Below are positions 1 to 11,629 of a stretch of 64,000 nucleotides of DNA, one piece after another. Source of the stretch: Nitrosospira sp. Nsp11 (lineage in GTDB: Bacteria > Pseudomonadota > Gammaproteobacteria > Burkholderiales > Nitrosomonadaceae). The notes beneath the pieces are model-generated. The model saw nothing but the letters and a program-made list of their open reading frames with translations. It was not told where the DNA came from and did not search any database. Position 1 is the first letter of the stretch. The number at the start of each line of letters is the position of its first letter. Location: NCBI RefSeq assembly GCF_900142705.1, contig NZ_FRBV01000003.1, forward strand, positions 208,064-272,063, read 5' to 3'. Position numbers and translations under genes: made by a program.

Positions 1-1485
1 TTCCTGCAAGCGCTCGCATAATTCATGGTTATGCGTGACAAGCAGTGTGCTTGCTCCAAGTTTGTAAAAACCAGCGAGGACATACTCGGAAAGCTCCATT
101 TTCTCTTCGAACGTCGTCCCTTCCGACAGCTCATCGAGCACGACGAGGCTGTCGGGCGTAGCGCTGAAGAAAATCTCGCGCGTACGCTTCAGTTCATGGC
201 CAAAGCGTCCTATGCCCTCATCCAGACGGCCCGGATCTGGCACCTGGTAAAAAATATGTTCCGCCAGTACCATCTGCGCCGCTGCTGCGGGAATGTAACA
301 ACCGATCTGCCCCAGTAGCTGAATCTGGACCACTGTTTTACAGTAAGCGGTCTTACCGCCACTATTCGGCCCTGTGATTACCAGTAGCCGTCCGGTATCG
401 TTCAGTAGAATGTCGTTTGGCACATAATCGGGATTTGCTTTGGCAAGTAACGGGTTTCTGGCTTCGGTAACACTAAGGAAATGGCGTTCGCGTTCCAATA
501 TCTCCGGCAGCACCGTCTTGCCGCCAAACGTGAGCGAATAATGATGAAATGCCAAGAGTTCATCGATCAGCCCCAGCGTCTCCAACATACGCGCCAACTC
601 GGCGCTGTTCTTGAACAGCTTGCGTAGCGGATATATGACTGAATCGCGATCGGACGCGGCAATGGCTATCAGGAGGACCGACAGCACCGGTACCGCCAGC
701 ACAAGTATTCCGTAGCTTAGGTAAGAAATGCCAAAGCCAGCCAGCAAGCTCTGAAAGAAATAAAGCGCTGCCCCTATCGCACCCAATGCCCCGAACATCG
801 GAAGGGGTTTAATCATCGACGGCCTAAAGCGCAGGATTGGCAGATAAGGTGGTCTTTCGTCCCTGGTCTTGAACTTTCCGTCCACAGAATAGACCGGTCC
901 ACGCATCAGGGAATAAGTGCGCGTGTTTCCAAAATCGCGAATCGCGTCGAATAAGCCCTGCAGATACGCGCTCTTCGGCTGTGGCAGGGTTTGCATTGCC
1001 TCGACCATATCGATGACAAAAGCGGTACCATCAACGAATTGATGATAACCGTAACCGCTAAATTCCATTTCATCTTTACCGGCTCTGGAATTAGCGATGG
1101 CGAGCCCACCGGTAAACGTACCGTATAGCAATTGATAAAGACATTGTTCTCCTCCCGCCATGATCTCCACGAAATGCCGTAAGGCTTTGTAAAGGCTGGG
1201 ATCCGATTCCAGTTCGCGCAATGCCTCGTGTTTTCCGCGTATCACTTCGGCATCCGTCCCCGGTTGGGCAAGGGACCGGTAAAGCACACATTGCCCGGCA
1301 TGGGTGACAGCGTGGTTAAGGGAATCGAATAATTGGTCCGTTTCGATTGCGCCAAAAGTTTTTGCATCCAGCACGCCTTTGACGGCTTCCGTCGGACGGG
1401 TGTCTCGAATGCCCGAGGGTCTGTCGCCAGTCGAAAGGATAGACGGCTGACCCCGGTATGTATCAGATACGGCTGGCTCGCTCAT
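1..1485 (-). CDS. MutS-family ATPase with central membrane segments (3' part cut by window edge)
   Basis: The frame is open from an ATG at 1485 to the window edge (495 codons, no stop), so the C-terminus is missing. A Walker A motif GPNSGGKT lies near residue 373, followed by a Walker B-like stretch LVVLDELSEGTTFEE and a switch-like LLVTHNHE, which is the order of the MutS ATPase domain. The N-terminal half has the helical MutS core character but no mismatch-recognition domain I can recognise. Between about residues 225 and 275 are two hydrophobic stretches able to span a membrane, as in the poorly studied membrane MutS-like proteins. The role is unknown; it is unlikely to be the housekeeping mismatch repair MutS. 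It is transcribed alone, away from tolC. Confidence 0.8.
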   Translation of the reverse strand, partial: MSEPAVSDTYRGQPSILSTGDRPSGIRDTRPTEAVKGVLDAKTFGAIETDQLFDSLNHAVTHAGQCVLYRSLAQPGTDAEVIRGKHEALRELESDPSLYKALRHFVEIMAGGEQCLYQLLYGTFTGGLAIANSRAGKDEMEFSGYGYHQFVDGTAFVIDMVEAMQTLPQPKSAYLQGLFDAIRDFGNTRTYSLMRGPVYSVDGKFKTRDERPPYLPILRFRPSMIKPLPMFGALGAIGAALYFFQSLLAGFGISYLSYGILVLAVPVLSVLLIAIAASDRDSVIYPLRKLFKNSAELARMLETLGLIDELLAFHHYSLTFGGKTVLPEILERERHFLSVTEARNPLLAKANPDYVPNDILLNDTGRLLVITGPNSGGKTAYCKTVVQIQLLGQIGCYIPAAAAQMVLAEHIFYQVPDPGRLDEGIGRFGHELKRTREIFFSATPDSLVVLDELSEGTTFEEKMELSEYVLAGFYKLGASTLLVTHNHELCERLQE

Positions 1486-1562
1486 GGTTGGCCTCGGTAG
1501 CCATCACGCTACGTATATTCAATTTGAAGGTACAACGGCGCGACAACGGGCGTTGTGGAAGA

Positions 1563-1835
1563 TCACGTCCGTTCCGCTTGAATTAGGCCGATATGCCCAG
1601 GCAAAATAATTGGTTGATGATATGTTACGGAGAATTCGAGCTGAAGTTTTCCTGCGTTCATTGCTGCGAGCTTACCGCCACAAGGCATGGTACTGCCATG
1701 CCTCAACCGCAAATGCAGTTCCTGGTGGGTAGCCGGTTCGGGCATCAGAACAATGCACCGATCCATCAATAAACCAAAAACGACTTGCAACCTCTCCTTT
1801 TGAGAAAATCTAACACTCAACCACTTGCGCGTCAA
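1563..1835 (-). CDS. possible small hypothetical protein
   Basis: A 90-codon frame in the 403-base space between the MutS-like gene and tolC. I recognise no domain, and it has no signal peptide or membrane segment. It ends 78 bases before the MutS-like start and points the same way as its neighbours. The composition is ordinary and no strong ribosome binding site is visible, so it could be chance. Nothing else is evident in this intergenic stretch. Confidence 0.25.
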   Translation of the reverse strand: MTRKWLSVRFSQKERLQVVFGLLMDRCIVLMPEPATHQELHLRLRHGSTMPCGGKLAAMNAGKLQLEFSVTYHQPIILPGHIGLIQAERT

Positions 1836-1888
1836 CGCCGTGAGGGGTCCTACGTCAAAAACCTCATTTAAAAAGGGGTTTGAAGAGG

Positions 1889-3250
1889 TTATTGCAATAA
1901 TGCCTGGTTTACCTCCCTCAAATCATCCTCGTCTAATTCTCCCGCCTCAGCCTCTAATCTCAATTTGGACATGAGAAAGTTATTTCTCGCCTGGGCGAGA
2001 TCCCGGCGGGCCGAATAATATAGCTGCTGAGCATTTAATACGTCCACCTCCGTTCTCACGCCAACCTCCTGCCCGAGCTTGGTGGAGTCCAGCTGACTCC
2101 GGCTGGATAGCAGCGCCTGCTTTAGCGCTTTTACCTGGGCAATACCGTTGGTAACGTTCAGGTACTGCTGGCTCACCTGCAGAACGCTGTTGCGTCGGGT
2201 ATTGTTCAGTTCCTGGAACACTCTTTCCTGGATAGCCAGGGCTTCACGCACCCGTGATTGCACAGCGAAACCCTGAAACAACGGAAAGCTGACTTGAATC
2301 CCTATTTCTTTTGAGGTCAGGTCAATTGGCCGGCCGGTGATTGTACCGCCCACACCTTTCTGGTCGCTGTATATGGCGACCAGGTCCAGCGTGGGATAAT
2401 GCCCTGCCTTGGCTCGTTCCACGTCCTGTTTTGCGATTTCATATACCGATTGCTGTACTTTCAGCGCAAGGTTATTCTGTTCAGCTACGGTTATCCAATC
2501 CTGCATGTTCGCGTACTTCAGGTTGAGCAACTCGAAGGTAGTGTCTTTCGGGCGCACGAGTTCATCGGGCATACGTCCGATGATCTGTTGCAGAGTGCGC
2601 TGCGCCACCTCCAACTGGTTCTTTGCAGCGATTTCCTGAGATGTAGTCAGATCGAAACGGGCCTGGGCTTCGTAAGTATCGACGATAGTCGTCGTACCCA
2701 CCTGAAAGTTGCGCTTGGCCTGCTCAAGCTGCTCCGAGATCGCTTTCTTCTGGGCCTCTGCCACCTCCAGATTCACTTGGGCGGTGAGGATGTCCAAATA
2801 TGCCTGGGCGACCCGGAGGATCAGATCCTGTGCTGCAATGATGAACTGTGAGTCCGCCTGAGCAACCTGAAGCTTGGACTGTTCATAGATTACGAAATTT
2901 TCCTTGCGATAAATTGGCTGGGTTGCCGTGATAGTCAGGCTCTGGTTATCGATAATCACTTCAGACGGCCTCACCGTTCCAACCGTCCCGACAGGCGCGA
3001 TACTGCTGACGTTGCCTATATCTATGAATTGCCTCCGCTTCACAAACGCAAGCGAGAGAGTGGGAAGCAGTCCGGCTCGACCCTGCGGCAGCCTTTCCTG
3101 CGCCGCCATGTGGGCAGCACGCGCGGCGCTATATAGCGCGTCCTCTTCCAGCGCTTGACGATAGGTTTCCATCAGGTCGGCCGCGTGGATTGGAGTATGT
3201 AAAGCTGCTCCTGCAATCAGTAATGCATAAATGTATTGCCGAATTTTCAC
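1889..3250 (-). CDS. TolC-family outer membrane efflux/secretion protein
   Basis: A 453-residue protein with a cleavable signal peptide (about residues 1-23, ending in IHA before ADL). It then has the two-fold repeated coiled-coil architecture of the outer membrane factor family: periodic long helices with many Gln, Ala and Glu residues and typical phrases such as TATQPIYR and VSFPLFQGF. TolC proteins form trimeric tunnels across the outer membrane and periplasm for type I secretion and RND or ABC efflux. The length is normal for the family. No inner-membrane partner is encoded beside it, so the substrate cannot be told. It is followed upstream on the same strand by a Pcm-like methyltransferase, an arrangement seen in other betaproteobacteria. 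Confidence 0.9.
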   Translation of the reverse strand: MKIRQYIYALLIAGAALHTPIHAADLMETYRQALEEDALYSAARAAHMAAQERLPQGRAGLLPTLSLAFVKRRQFIDIGNVSSIAPVGTVGTVRPSEVIIDNQSLTITATQPIYRKENFVIYEQSKLQVAQADSQFIIAAQDLILRVAQAYLDILTAQVNLEVAEAQKKAISEQLEQAKRNFQVGTTTIVDTYEAQARFDLTTSQEIAAKNQLEVAQRTLQQIIGRMPDELVRPKDTTFELLNLKYANMQDWITVAEQNNLALKVQQSVYEIAKQDVERAKAGHYPTLDLVAIYSDQKGVGGTITGRPIDLTSKEIGIQVSFPLFQGFAVQSRVREALAIQERVFQELNNTRRNSVLQVSQQYLNVTNGIAQVKALKQALLSSRSQLDSTKLGQEVGVRTEVDVLNAQQLYYSARRDLAQARNNFLMSKLRLEAEAGELDEDDLREVNQALLQ

Positions 3251-3361
3251 TTTGATTCCAGATTGTCTAACTCTTGGACGAAAAAAGAGCTATCGACCGA
3301 TTGAACGCGGTTGAGCTAGATCAGCCAGGCGGACTTGTAATTCATGGATTGGGCCGTAAGA

Positions 3362-4027
3362 TCAAAATGTAAATCTCTCAGGCTGCATCGCGTTTCTGAG
3401 CGGGGAAATACAGGTTTCAAACAAGCCGACCGTATTATATACGCCCGCTTTTTCCTTTTGAACCACGCAAGTGACGAGCACAGCTTGCATGACCGGAGCA
3501 TCGCCTGTCACCGCGAACAGGCGTCCACCGGTTTTGAGGCTTTTTTGGAAAGCCCCCGGTAAAACCGGAGTCGATCCCGTCAGTACGATCACGTCGTAAG
3601 GCCCATGCCGGGGCCAGCCGCGGGCGGCATCTCCATTCTCCAGGATTACATTGGTTATTCCATGCGCCTGGAGATTTTTTTCCGCCATGGCTTTCAGTTC
3701 CGGCACAATTTCCACGCTGCAAACAAATTCGCCTTTGGTTGCCAGCAATGCGGTCAAGTATCCGCTGCCACTGCCTACCTCCAAAATCCTGTCGGTTTTT
3801 TTTACTTGCAATTCCTGCAAAATCCGCGCTTCCATTTTTGGGGCAAGCATTACTTCACCATATCCCAGCGGAATTTCCATGTCCACGAATGCAAGGGAGC
3901 GGTAAGCCGCCGGGACGAATTCCTCGCGCCGCAGCTCGAACAATAATTTGAGAACTTCCTGGTCCAGCACTTCCCATGTACGAATTTGCTGTTCTATCAT
4001 GTTAAAACGGTTTTGTTCAAGATCCAT
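3362..4027 (-). CDS. protein-L-isoaspartate O-methyltransferase-like protein
   Basis: A 221-residue class I SAM-dependent methyltransferase. The SAM-binding glycine loop ILEVGSGSGYL lies at residues 81-91, and the upstream phrase FVDMEIPLGYGEVMLAPKMEARIL corresponds to the Pcm region that positions the substrate. True Pcm repairs L-isoaspartyl residues in aged proteins. In this shorter variant the Pcm active-site phrase around 'GQTIS.P' is altered (GYGEVMLAPK), so the substrate may differ. It lies 111 bases upstream of tolC on the same strand and may share a transcript. Confidence 0.8.
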   Translation of the reverse strand: MDLEQNRFNMIEQQIRTWEVLDQEVLKLLFELRREEFVPAAYRSLAFVDMEIPLGYGEVMLAPKMEARILQELQVKKTDRILEVGSGSGYLTALLATKGEFVCSVEIVPELKAMAEKNLQAHGITNVILENGDAARGWPRHGPYDVIVLTGSTPVLPGAFQKSLKTGGRLFAVTGDAPVMQAVLVTCVVQKEKAGVYNTVGLFETCISPLRNAMQPERFTF

Positions 4028-4096
4028 GTCCAGCCTTTATATAAAATATCGTCCCAGACTTGCAATTATTCCACATTTCCATTAGCTTCACAGCAG

Positions 4097-4183
4097 CAGC
4101 TAGGGGTCCTTTCCGGAAACGCCGGAAACTGGTGAGACAGTCCCTTACTACCTGACACGGATAATGCCGCCGTAGGGAAGCTG
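4097..4183 (+). promoter_or_regulatory. TPP riboswitch (THI element)
   Basis: The closing stem CAGCT (4097-4101) pairs with AGCTG (4079 offset, at 4179-4183). Inside are the conserved THI-box signatures AGGGGTCC near 4102, TGAGA at 4132-4136, ACCTGA at 4150, GGATAATGCC near 4159 and GTAGGGAAG near 4172. The element lies 45 bases upstream of the thiC start codon, as expected for control of thiamin synthesis by thiamin pyrophosphate. No T-rich terminator follows, so control is more likely at translation initiation: the AAAGGAG ribosome binding site at about 4215 sits just downstream. Confidence 0.95.
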
Positions 4184-4191
4184 GGATGTGA

Positions 4192-6135
<1,944 letters not shown>

Positions 6136-6195
6136 TAGTGATGGCGTATTGCACTCATCCTGCCATAGAGCCAACCGTTAAATAGGAAGAGGAAG

Positions 6196-6229
6196 CGCTC
6201 GGCTTTCCCGGGAAAACGGAAATCGAGCG
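6196..6229. other. imperfect inverted repeat in the thiC-uppP gap
   Basis: CGCTCG (6196-6201) pairs with CGAGCG (6224-6229), with an inner TTTCC/GGAAA stem. It lies about 60 bases after the thiC stop and has no T-run, so it is at best a weak or Rho-assisted terminator. The rest of the 316-base gap between thiC and uppP shows nothing I recognise. Confidence 0.3.
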
Positions 6230-6451
6230 GTCTCCTCTAAATTATTCTCTGATCGTCTTTATGGCAACCTCAAGAAGTATTTTTAAGCCTGAAGCGGGCT
6301 TCGATGCGATAATGCCCGACAAAAATATTCACCCGGTTAATCGCGACCACTACGCCGCCCTTGGGAAAACCCGTTGCCTGGTAACACCTTGACTTACCCG
6401 CATCCGCTCGTGCTTGTCCGGCGCTTAATTCTTTTGGCCGGATAATCACAT

Positions 6452-7276
6452 ATGGACTGGTTTCTGTTCCTCAAGGCCCTGATCCTCGGCATTATCGAAG
6501 GCCTGACCGAATTTCTCCCCATTTCCTCTACCGGCCATCTCATCCTGGCGGGCGATCTGCTCGACTTCAATGACGACAAAGGAAAAGTATTCACGATTGT
6601 CATTCAACTGGGCGCCATTCTGGCGGTATGCTGGGAATATCGCGTCAAGATTCGTAGCGTAGTCGCGGATGTGGGTTCGCGTCAGGATGCAAACCGCTTC
6701 GTGCTCAATCTTTTCATCGCGTTTCTGCCCGCTGCGATTTTGGGCTTATTGCTCATTAAAACCATCAAGCAATATCTGTTTCATCCGGTACCCGTGGCAA
6801 TGGCATTTATAATCGGCGGAATTCTAATCCTGTGGGCCGAGCGCAGGAAACACGTGGTGGATGTTGAACGGGTGGAAGATATCGACTGGAAACACGCGCT
6901 GAAGGTCGGATTAATGCAATGTCTGGCCTTGATACCGGGTACCTCGCGCTCAGGTGCAACGATTATTGGCGGACTCTTTTTCGGCTTATCACGCAAGGCC
7001 GCTACCGAGTTCTCTTTTTTCCTGGCAATACCCGTTATGTTCGCGGCCACCTTCTACGATATTTTCAAAAATCGGGATATTCTCCATTTCGACGATATCG
7101 GCGTATTTTTTATCGGCTTCGTGGCCTCCTTCATCAGCGCATTATTAGCTGTACGCGGATTATTGCGCTTTATCAGTCACCATGATTTCACCGTGTTTGC
7201 ATGGTATCGCATCGGATTCGGAATCATTGTGCTGATCACAGCTTATTCGGGAATGGTCAAATGGTCAGCAGCCTGA
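6452..7276 (+). CDS. uppP: undecaprenyl-diphosphatase (BacA/UppP)
   Basis: A 274-residue polytopic inner-membrane protein that removes one phosphate from undecaprenyl pyrophosphate, recycling the lipid carrier of peptidoglycan and other surface polymers. Both family signatures are present: the glutamate-rich [14 protein letters not shown] at residues 16-29 and the [10 protein letters not shown] loop in the middle of the protein. The length is typical. It is transcribed alone and meets the rhodanese gene head-on. Confidence 0.97.
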   Translation: MDWFLFLKALILGIIEGLTEFLPISSTGHLILAGDLLDFNDDKGKVFTIVIQLGAILAVCWEYRVKIRSVVADVGSRQDANRFVLNLFIAFLPAAILGLLLIKTIKQYLFHPVPVAMAFIIGGILILWAERRKHVVDVERVEDIDWKHALKVGLMQCLALIPGTSRSGATIIGGLFFGLSRKAATEFSFFLAIPVMFAATFYDIFKNRDILHFDDIGVFFIGFVASFISALLAVRGLLRFISHHDFTVFAWYRIGFGIIVLITAYSGMVKWSAA

Positions 7277-7286
7277 ACTGAACCCC

Positions 7287-7306
7287 TTCGATTTCTCAAA
7301 ATCGAA
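7287..7306. terminator. weak convergent hairpin between uppP and the rhodanese gene
   Basis: An 8-bp perfect stem, TTCGATTT (7287-7294) with AAATCGAA (7299-7306) and loop CTCA, lies 10 bases after the uppP stop. It sits where transcripts from both strands would end. The stem is AT-rich and there is no T-tract, so the call is weak. Confidence 0.3.
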
Positions 7307-7349
7307 CTCGGAGAATTCTGATCCAACGCTGGTTTGTTGGTCCCTTTGC

Positions 7350-7802
7350 TCAACCCTGTATCCATGGTAACCCCGCCGCTTTCCAACCCCCCTTGGTACC
7401 GCGGTGGCCGGTGGCGTCTTTCTCGCCCTCAAAGCCTTCGAGAATGTTATAACAATTTGCATAGCCCGATTCGGTGGCGGTAGCCGCAGCCTGATGTGAG
7501 CGGCCTCCGCTGCGGCAGATGAACATCACCAGCGATTCCTTGTCCACCTGACTGGAAAGATAGTCTAGGAAACTGGCGTTGGGCCGCATGCCGGGATAGG
7601 ACTGCCACTCGATTTCAACCGCGCCCGGTATTCTCCCTACCCAATCCCATTCGGCTCTGGAGCGCACGTCCACCAATTTTGCTCCAGGCGCTTCCTGCAG
7701 CAGATCAAGCGCTTCACCGGGCAACAGTGCACCTTCGTACGGCAAATCCATTTCCCTGGCGCGCTGTTGCGCCCTCTCTAGTATTGCAGCAATGGTTTCC
7801 AT
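7350..7802 (-). CDS. rhodanese-like domain protein
   Basis: A 150-residue cytoplasmic single-domain rhodanese. The active-site loop CRSGGRS with the persulfide cysteine at residue 96 is intact, and the N-terminal phrase KLVDVRSRAEW (about residues 42-52) is the usual CH2A motif. The family transfers sulfane sulfur; the partner here is unknown. It diverges from glnA across a 258-base space. Confidence 0.9.
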   Translation of the reverse strand: METIAAILERAQQRAREMDLPYEGALLPGEALDLLQEAPGAKLVDVRSRAEWDWVGRIPGAVEIEWQSYPGMRPNASFLDYLSSQVDKESLVMFICRSGGRSHQAAATATESGYANCYNILEGFEGEKDATGHRGTKGGWKAAGLPWIQG

Positions 7803-7908
7803 ATGGTTTCCCGAAATAACGGATTAAAATGCAATGGTAATCCATTTTCAAGCGGGTGTTTACCTAAAACTTTATGTGCTGAATAGGCTTCATAGCGAGC
7901 ATCACGGC

Positions 7909-7953
7909 GGGGCCCGGGATCCCCACGCATCTTTTCGGAAAATGCCGGGCCCC
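7909..7953. other. GC-rich inverted repeat between the rhodanese gene and glnA
   Basis: The nine-base arms GGGGCCCGG (7909-7917) and CCGGGCCCC (7945-7953) are perfectly complementary across a 27-base loop. They lie in the divergent space, so they precede both genes and cannot be a simple terminator for either. A TATAAT hexamer at 8002-8007, about 59 bases before the glnA start, could be a -10 element, but the nearest TTGAAA (7975-7980) is 21 bases away, too far for a standard -35. I found no sigma-54 signature or NtrC site. Confidence 0.4.
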
Positions 7954-8060
7954 GGGCATGTTCGGCTCGTCATGTTGAAAAAACGGAGACGCTCCTGCTG
8001 ATATAATGTTACCTTTGTGCTTATGCGCTTCAATTCAAGGCAGTCTTCATGGAGAGAAAT

Positions 8061-9470
8061 ATGGCGGTACCCGATGTTCTGAAAATGATCCAGGACAACG
8101 AAGTCAGGTTCGTTGATTTAAGATTTACCGATACCCGCGGCAAAGAACAGCATGTAACGCTTCCTGCCCATGCCGTCGACGCGGACAAGCTGGAGGATGG
8201 TCACGCGTTCGATGGTTCCTCCATTGCGGGCTGGAAAGGCATTCATGCCTCAGACATGCTACTGATACCCGACCCCGACACGGCAAAAATGGACCCGTTC
8301 ATGGACGAGGCGACGCTGTTCATGACCTGTGATGTGGTGGAGCCTTCCGACGGCAAAGGCTATGACCGCGACCCCCGCTCGCTGGCAAAACGCGGCGAAG
8401 CTTATCTTAAATCGACGGGTATTGGCGACATCGCCTATTTCGGCCCTGAGCCGGAATTCTTCATCTTTGACTCCGTTATCTGGCACGCTGACATGTCCGG
8501 CTGCTCGGTAAAGATCGAGTCCGAGGAAGCAGCCTGGAGCTCGGCGCTAAAATACGAGGGGGGGAACACCGGGCACCGTCCGGGTATAAAAGGTGGGTAT
8601 TTTCCCGTTCCTCCGGTTGATTCCCTGCATGATATTCGTTCCGCCATGTGCCTTGCACTGGAAGAACTGGGTATCGAAGTCGAAGTACATCATCATGAAG
8701 TCGCAACTGCCGGACAGTGTGAAATAGGCACCAAGTACAGCAGCCTGGTGAAGCGCGCCGACTGGACCCAGGTATTCAAATATGTCGTGCACAACATCGC
8801 ACACTCCTACGGAAAAACAGCGACTTTCATGCCGAAACCCATCGTCGGCGACAATGGTTCCGGAATGCATGTGCATCAGTCGATCTGGAAAGGCGGACAA
8901 AATCTATTTTCCGGAAATGGTTATGCGGGACTATCGGAAATGGCGTTGTATTATATAGGCGGCATTATCAGGCACGCCAAGGCATTGAACGCTATAACCA
9001 ATCCGGGCACCAACTCCTATAAACGCCTGGTTCCCGGTTTTGAAGCACCGATCAACCTTGCTTATTCGGTAAGCAACCGTTCCGCCGCGGTGCGCATTCC
9101 TTACGCCAACAGTCCCAAAGGAAGGCGCGTTGAAGTGCGTTTTCCCGATCCTACCGCCAACCCCTATCTCGCTTTCACCGCATTGATGATGGCTGGACTG
9201 GACGGCATCCAGAACAAGCTTCATCCAGGTGACCCCATGGACAAGAATCTTTATGACCTTCCACCCGAGGAAGCCGCCAGGATTCCCAACCCCTGTGTCT
9301 CGCTGGATGAGGCGCTGGATAGCCTGGATAAGGATCGCAACTTTCTTACCCGGGGTGGCGTGTTTTCGAATGATATGATCGATGGCTACATCGAACTCAA
9401 GATGGAAGAAGTGACACGATTTCGCATGACCACCCATCCGGTCGAGTTTGATATGTATTACAGCTTATGA
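8061..9470 (+). CDS. glnA: glutamine synthetase type I
   Basis: A 469-residue ATP-dependent ammonia-glutamate ligase that acts as a dodecamer in the cytoplasm. All class signatures are visible, including FDGSSI near the N-terminus, the ATP-binding [14 protein letters not shown], and NLYDLPPEE with the adenylylation tyrosine at residue 398, which marks the GSI-beta subtype controlled by GlnE. I chose the ATG at 8061 because GGAG lies six bases before it and [10 protein letters not shown] is the usual N-terminus; an in-frame ATG at 8049 would add four residues. No ntrBC follows. In an ammonia oxidiser this is the main ammonia assimilation step. Confidence 0.97.
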   Translation: MAVPDVLKMIQDNEVRFVDLRFTDTRGKEQHVTLPAHAVDADKLEDGHAFDGSSIAGWKGIHASDMLLIPDPDTAKMDPFMDEATLFMTCDVVEPSDGKGYDRDPRSLAKRGEAYLKSTGIGDIAYFGPEPEFFIFDSVIWHADMSGCSVKIESEEAAWSSALKYEGGNTGHRPGIKGGYFPVPPVDSLHDIRSAMCLALEELGIEVEVHHHEVATAGQCEIGTKYSSLVKRADWTQVFKYVVHNIAHSYGKTATFMPKPIVGDNGSGMHVHQSIWKGGQNLFSGNGYAGLSEMALYYIGGIIRHAKALNAITNPGTNSYKRLVPGFEAPINLAYSVSNRSAAVRIPYANSPKGRRVEVRFPDPTANPYLAFTALMMAGLDGIQNKLHPGDPMDKNLYDLPPEEAARIPNPCVSLDEALDSLDKDRNFLTRGGVFSNDMIDGYIELKMEEVTRFRMTTHPVEFDMYYSL

Positions 9471-9545
9471 AGCTGAAGCCCATTTGCCTCTGACTCCACA
9501 ACCGCTTAACCAGCCTGGACGGGACCTGACAGGACATAATAATCG

Positions 9546-10208
9546 ATGAATATCCTTATTGTTACGTTACTCGCAGTACCCATGCTCATGCTTGCCGGGT
9601 GCGGCGAGAAAGCGCCAGAGACCGCCGCCAAAACAGAAGCACAGACCCGGCTTCCGGATGAGTTTACATCGGAAAAACAAATTCCGAGCATACTGGAAAA
9701 TGAGCTGACCCCTGAAGAAAAATCGGCGATATTAAAGGAAATCATGCCGGCTGGTTCCGAGAATGAAGCGACGCCAGAAGAAAAATTCCTGCAATTAAGG
9801 AAAGATGCCGAGGCTGGCGATGCCAAAGCGCAAAACGGACTTGGCGTCATGTACTACACGGGGGAAGCCATATCCAAGGATTCATCCGGCAAAATCCTGA
9901 GTAATGATCCTGTTACGGCTGCTGCCTGGTTTCATCGATCCGCTGCGCAGGGATACGCGGATGCCCAATTCAACCTCGGGCTGATGTATGCGAATGGCGA
10001 AGGTGTCGCCAAAGATCCGGTCAAAGCGGTGGAGTTATTTCAAAAGGCCGCTGATCAGGGCAATGTCGATGCTGAGAACAATCTTGGGGTGATGTACTTT
10101 TCCGGGGAAGGGATAGCCAGGGATACCGATAAAGCCAAAGAATGGTTCGCGAAAGCCGCCGCCCAGGGAAATGCTGATGCAAAAGCCAACCTTGATGCGA
10201 TGAAATAA
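9546..10208 (+). CDS. Sel1-repeat lipoprotein
   Basis: A 220-residue protein with a lipoprotein signal peptide (LMLAGC, lipidated cysteine at residue 19), a charged linker, and about three Sel1-type repeats between residues 88 and 215 (for example NGLGVMYYTGE, FNLGLMYANGEG, NNLGVMYFSGEG). Sel1 repeats form TPR-like helical solenoids that bind proteins, so a periplasmic scaffold or adaptor role is likely. Its stop is followed in the same frame, six bases later, by the start of the next gene. Confidence 0.85.
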   Translation: MNILIVTLLAVPMLMLAGCGEKAPETAAKTEAQTRLPDEFTSEKQIPSILENELTPEEKSAILKEIMPAGSENEATPEEKFLQLRKDAEAGDAKAQNGLGVMYYTGEAISKDSSGKILSNDPVTAAAWFHRSAAQGYADAQFNLGLMYANGEGVAKDPVKAVELFQKAADQGNVDAENNLGVMYFSGEGIARDTDKAKEWFAKAAAQGNADAKANLDAMK

Positions 10209-10214
10209 AACGAA

Positions 10215-11471
10215 TTGGACCCCGCCCCCATCGAGATAGTAGGCGCAATACTGTTTGGCATTGCGCTGATTCACACTTTCTCGACGAAATATTTCGAGCA
10301 ACTGGCGCATAGCCACCCCGCCCACGCAGGCATCTGGCATTTTCTCGGTGAGGTCGAGGTTGTTTTCGGCTTTTGGGCCATGATCCTCGTCATCATGATG
10401 TTTGTCACGGACGGCAAGCACGCCGCCATCGCTTACCTCGATCGACAGAGCTTTACCGAGCCGATGTTCGTGTTCGCCATCATGGTCATCGCCGGCACCC
10501 GCCCGATCCTGCAGTTCGCCATGCTCAACGTAAAAGCGCTTGCGAGGCTCATCCCCTGGCCGGAAGGCAGCGCATTTTACTTCGTCACATTATCGTTTGT
10601 TCCTCTGCTGGGCTCACTTATCACCGAACCGGGCGCCATGACGTTAGCCGGACTGATTCTGCTTGAGCGTTATTATTCCAAGGGGATTTCCACCCGGCTC
10701 AAGTATGTTACCCTCGGCGTGCTGTTCGTCAACATTTCTATCGGCGGAACGATGACATCCTTTGCCGCACCGCCGGTACTCATGGTGGCGGGCAAATGGG
10801 GATGGGACACCGCCTTCATGTTTACTACATTTGGCTGGAAGGCGGCGATTGGCGTGCTGGTGAATGCCTTGGTCGTCACTTTATTGTTTCGACGCGAATT
10901 ATCGGGGTTGAAAAGTGAAGCGCGCGCTACGCATGCCAAGGTCCCATCACCCGTAGTACTTGTGCACATCGTATTTCTGGTAGGCGTGGTAGTGTTTGCG
11001 CATCACCCTGTCGTGTTCATGGGGTTGCTGCTCTTCTTCCTGGGCTTTGCAAGCGCCTATGAACGCTACCAGGACCGGCTGATTCTGCGCGAAGGGTTGC
11101 TGGTCGCTTTTTTCCTTGCCGGACTGGTCGTCCTTGGGGGACAACAGAAGTGGTGGCTGCAGCCCTTGCTGATCGACATGGACAGCACTGTGCTTTTTTT
11201 TGGCGCAACTCTACTTACAGCAATCACCGACAATGCAGCGCTCACTTATCTGGGTTCTCTCCTGGAAGGCACGAGTACAGAGTTCCGATATTCGCTCGTT
11301 GCCGGCGCCGTTACCGGCGGAGGTCTCACAGTCATTGCTAATGCGCCGAACCCGGCAGGCTTTTCCATATTGAAAGGTTCATTCAGAGATGGAGCAATAC
11401 ATCCCTTAGGCTTGTTGGCAGCCGCGCTTCCACCCACGATCATCGCCATTCTTGCGTTTCGCCTGCTTTAA
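10215..11471 (+). CDS. putative Na+/H+ antiporter (polytopic membrane protein)
   Basis: A 418-residue protein with about ten to twelve hydrophobic helices, resembling the putative Na+/H+ antiporter family Pfam PF07399; the ion specificity is inferred from the family only. Conserved-looking phrases include SLITEPGAMTLAG and ATLLTAITDNAALTYLG, whose buried Asp and Asn could line an ion path. The probable start is TTG at 10215, because no ATG or GTG fits the N-terminal transmembrane helix. It lies in the same frame as the Sel1 gene just upstream, separated only by that gene's TAA, so the two are probably cotranscribed. Confidence 0.75.
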   Translation: MDPAPIEIVGAILFGIALIHTFSTKYFEQLAHSHPAHAGIWHFLGEVEVVFGFWAMILVIMMFVTDGKHAAIAYLDRQSFTEPMFVFAIMVIAGTRPILQFAMLNVKALARLIPWPEGSAFYFVTLSFVPLLGSLITEPGAMTLAGLILLERYYSKGISTRLKYVTLGVLFVNISIGGTMTSFAAPPVLMVAGKWGWDTAFMFTTFGWKAAIGVLVNALVVTLLFRRELSGLKSEARATHAKVPSPVVLVHIVFLVGVVVFAHHPVVFMGLLLFFLGFASAYERYQDRLILREGLLVAFFLAGLVVLGGQQKWWLQPLLIDMDSTVLFFGATLLTAITDNAALTYLGSLLEGTSTEFRYSLVAGAVTGGGLTVIANAPNPAGFSILKGSFRDGAIHPLGLLAAALPPTIIAILAFRLL

Positions 11472-11629
11472 ACCCAAATCCGGTAGTTGACCGCTCATTT
11501 AATAGATCAGTGTTATGATTAATAACAATATTTCATATTATTTGACGCTTACCTTCCGGGTGAGGCCGCTACTACCGGATTTAGGTTAAACCGGATAATC
11601 GATATTACCGTTGGGCTCGCGGCTATAAA

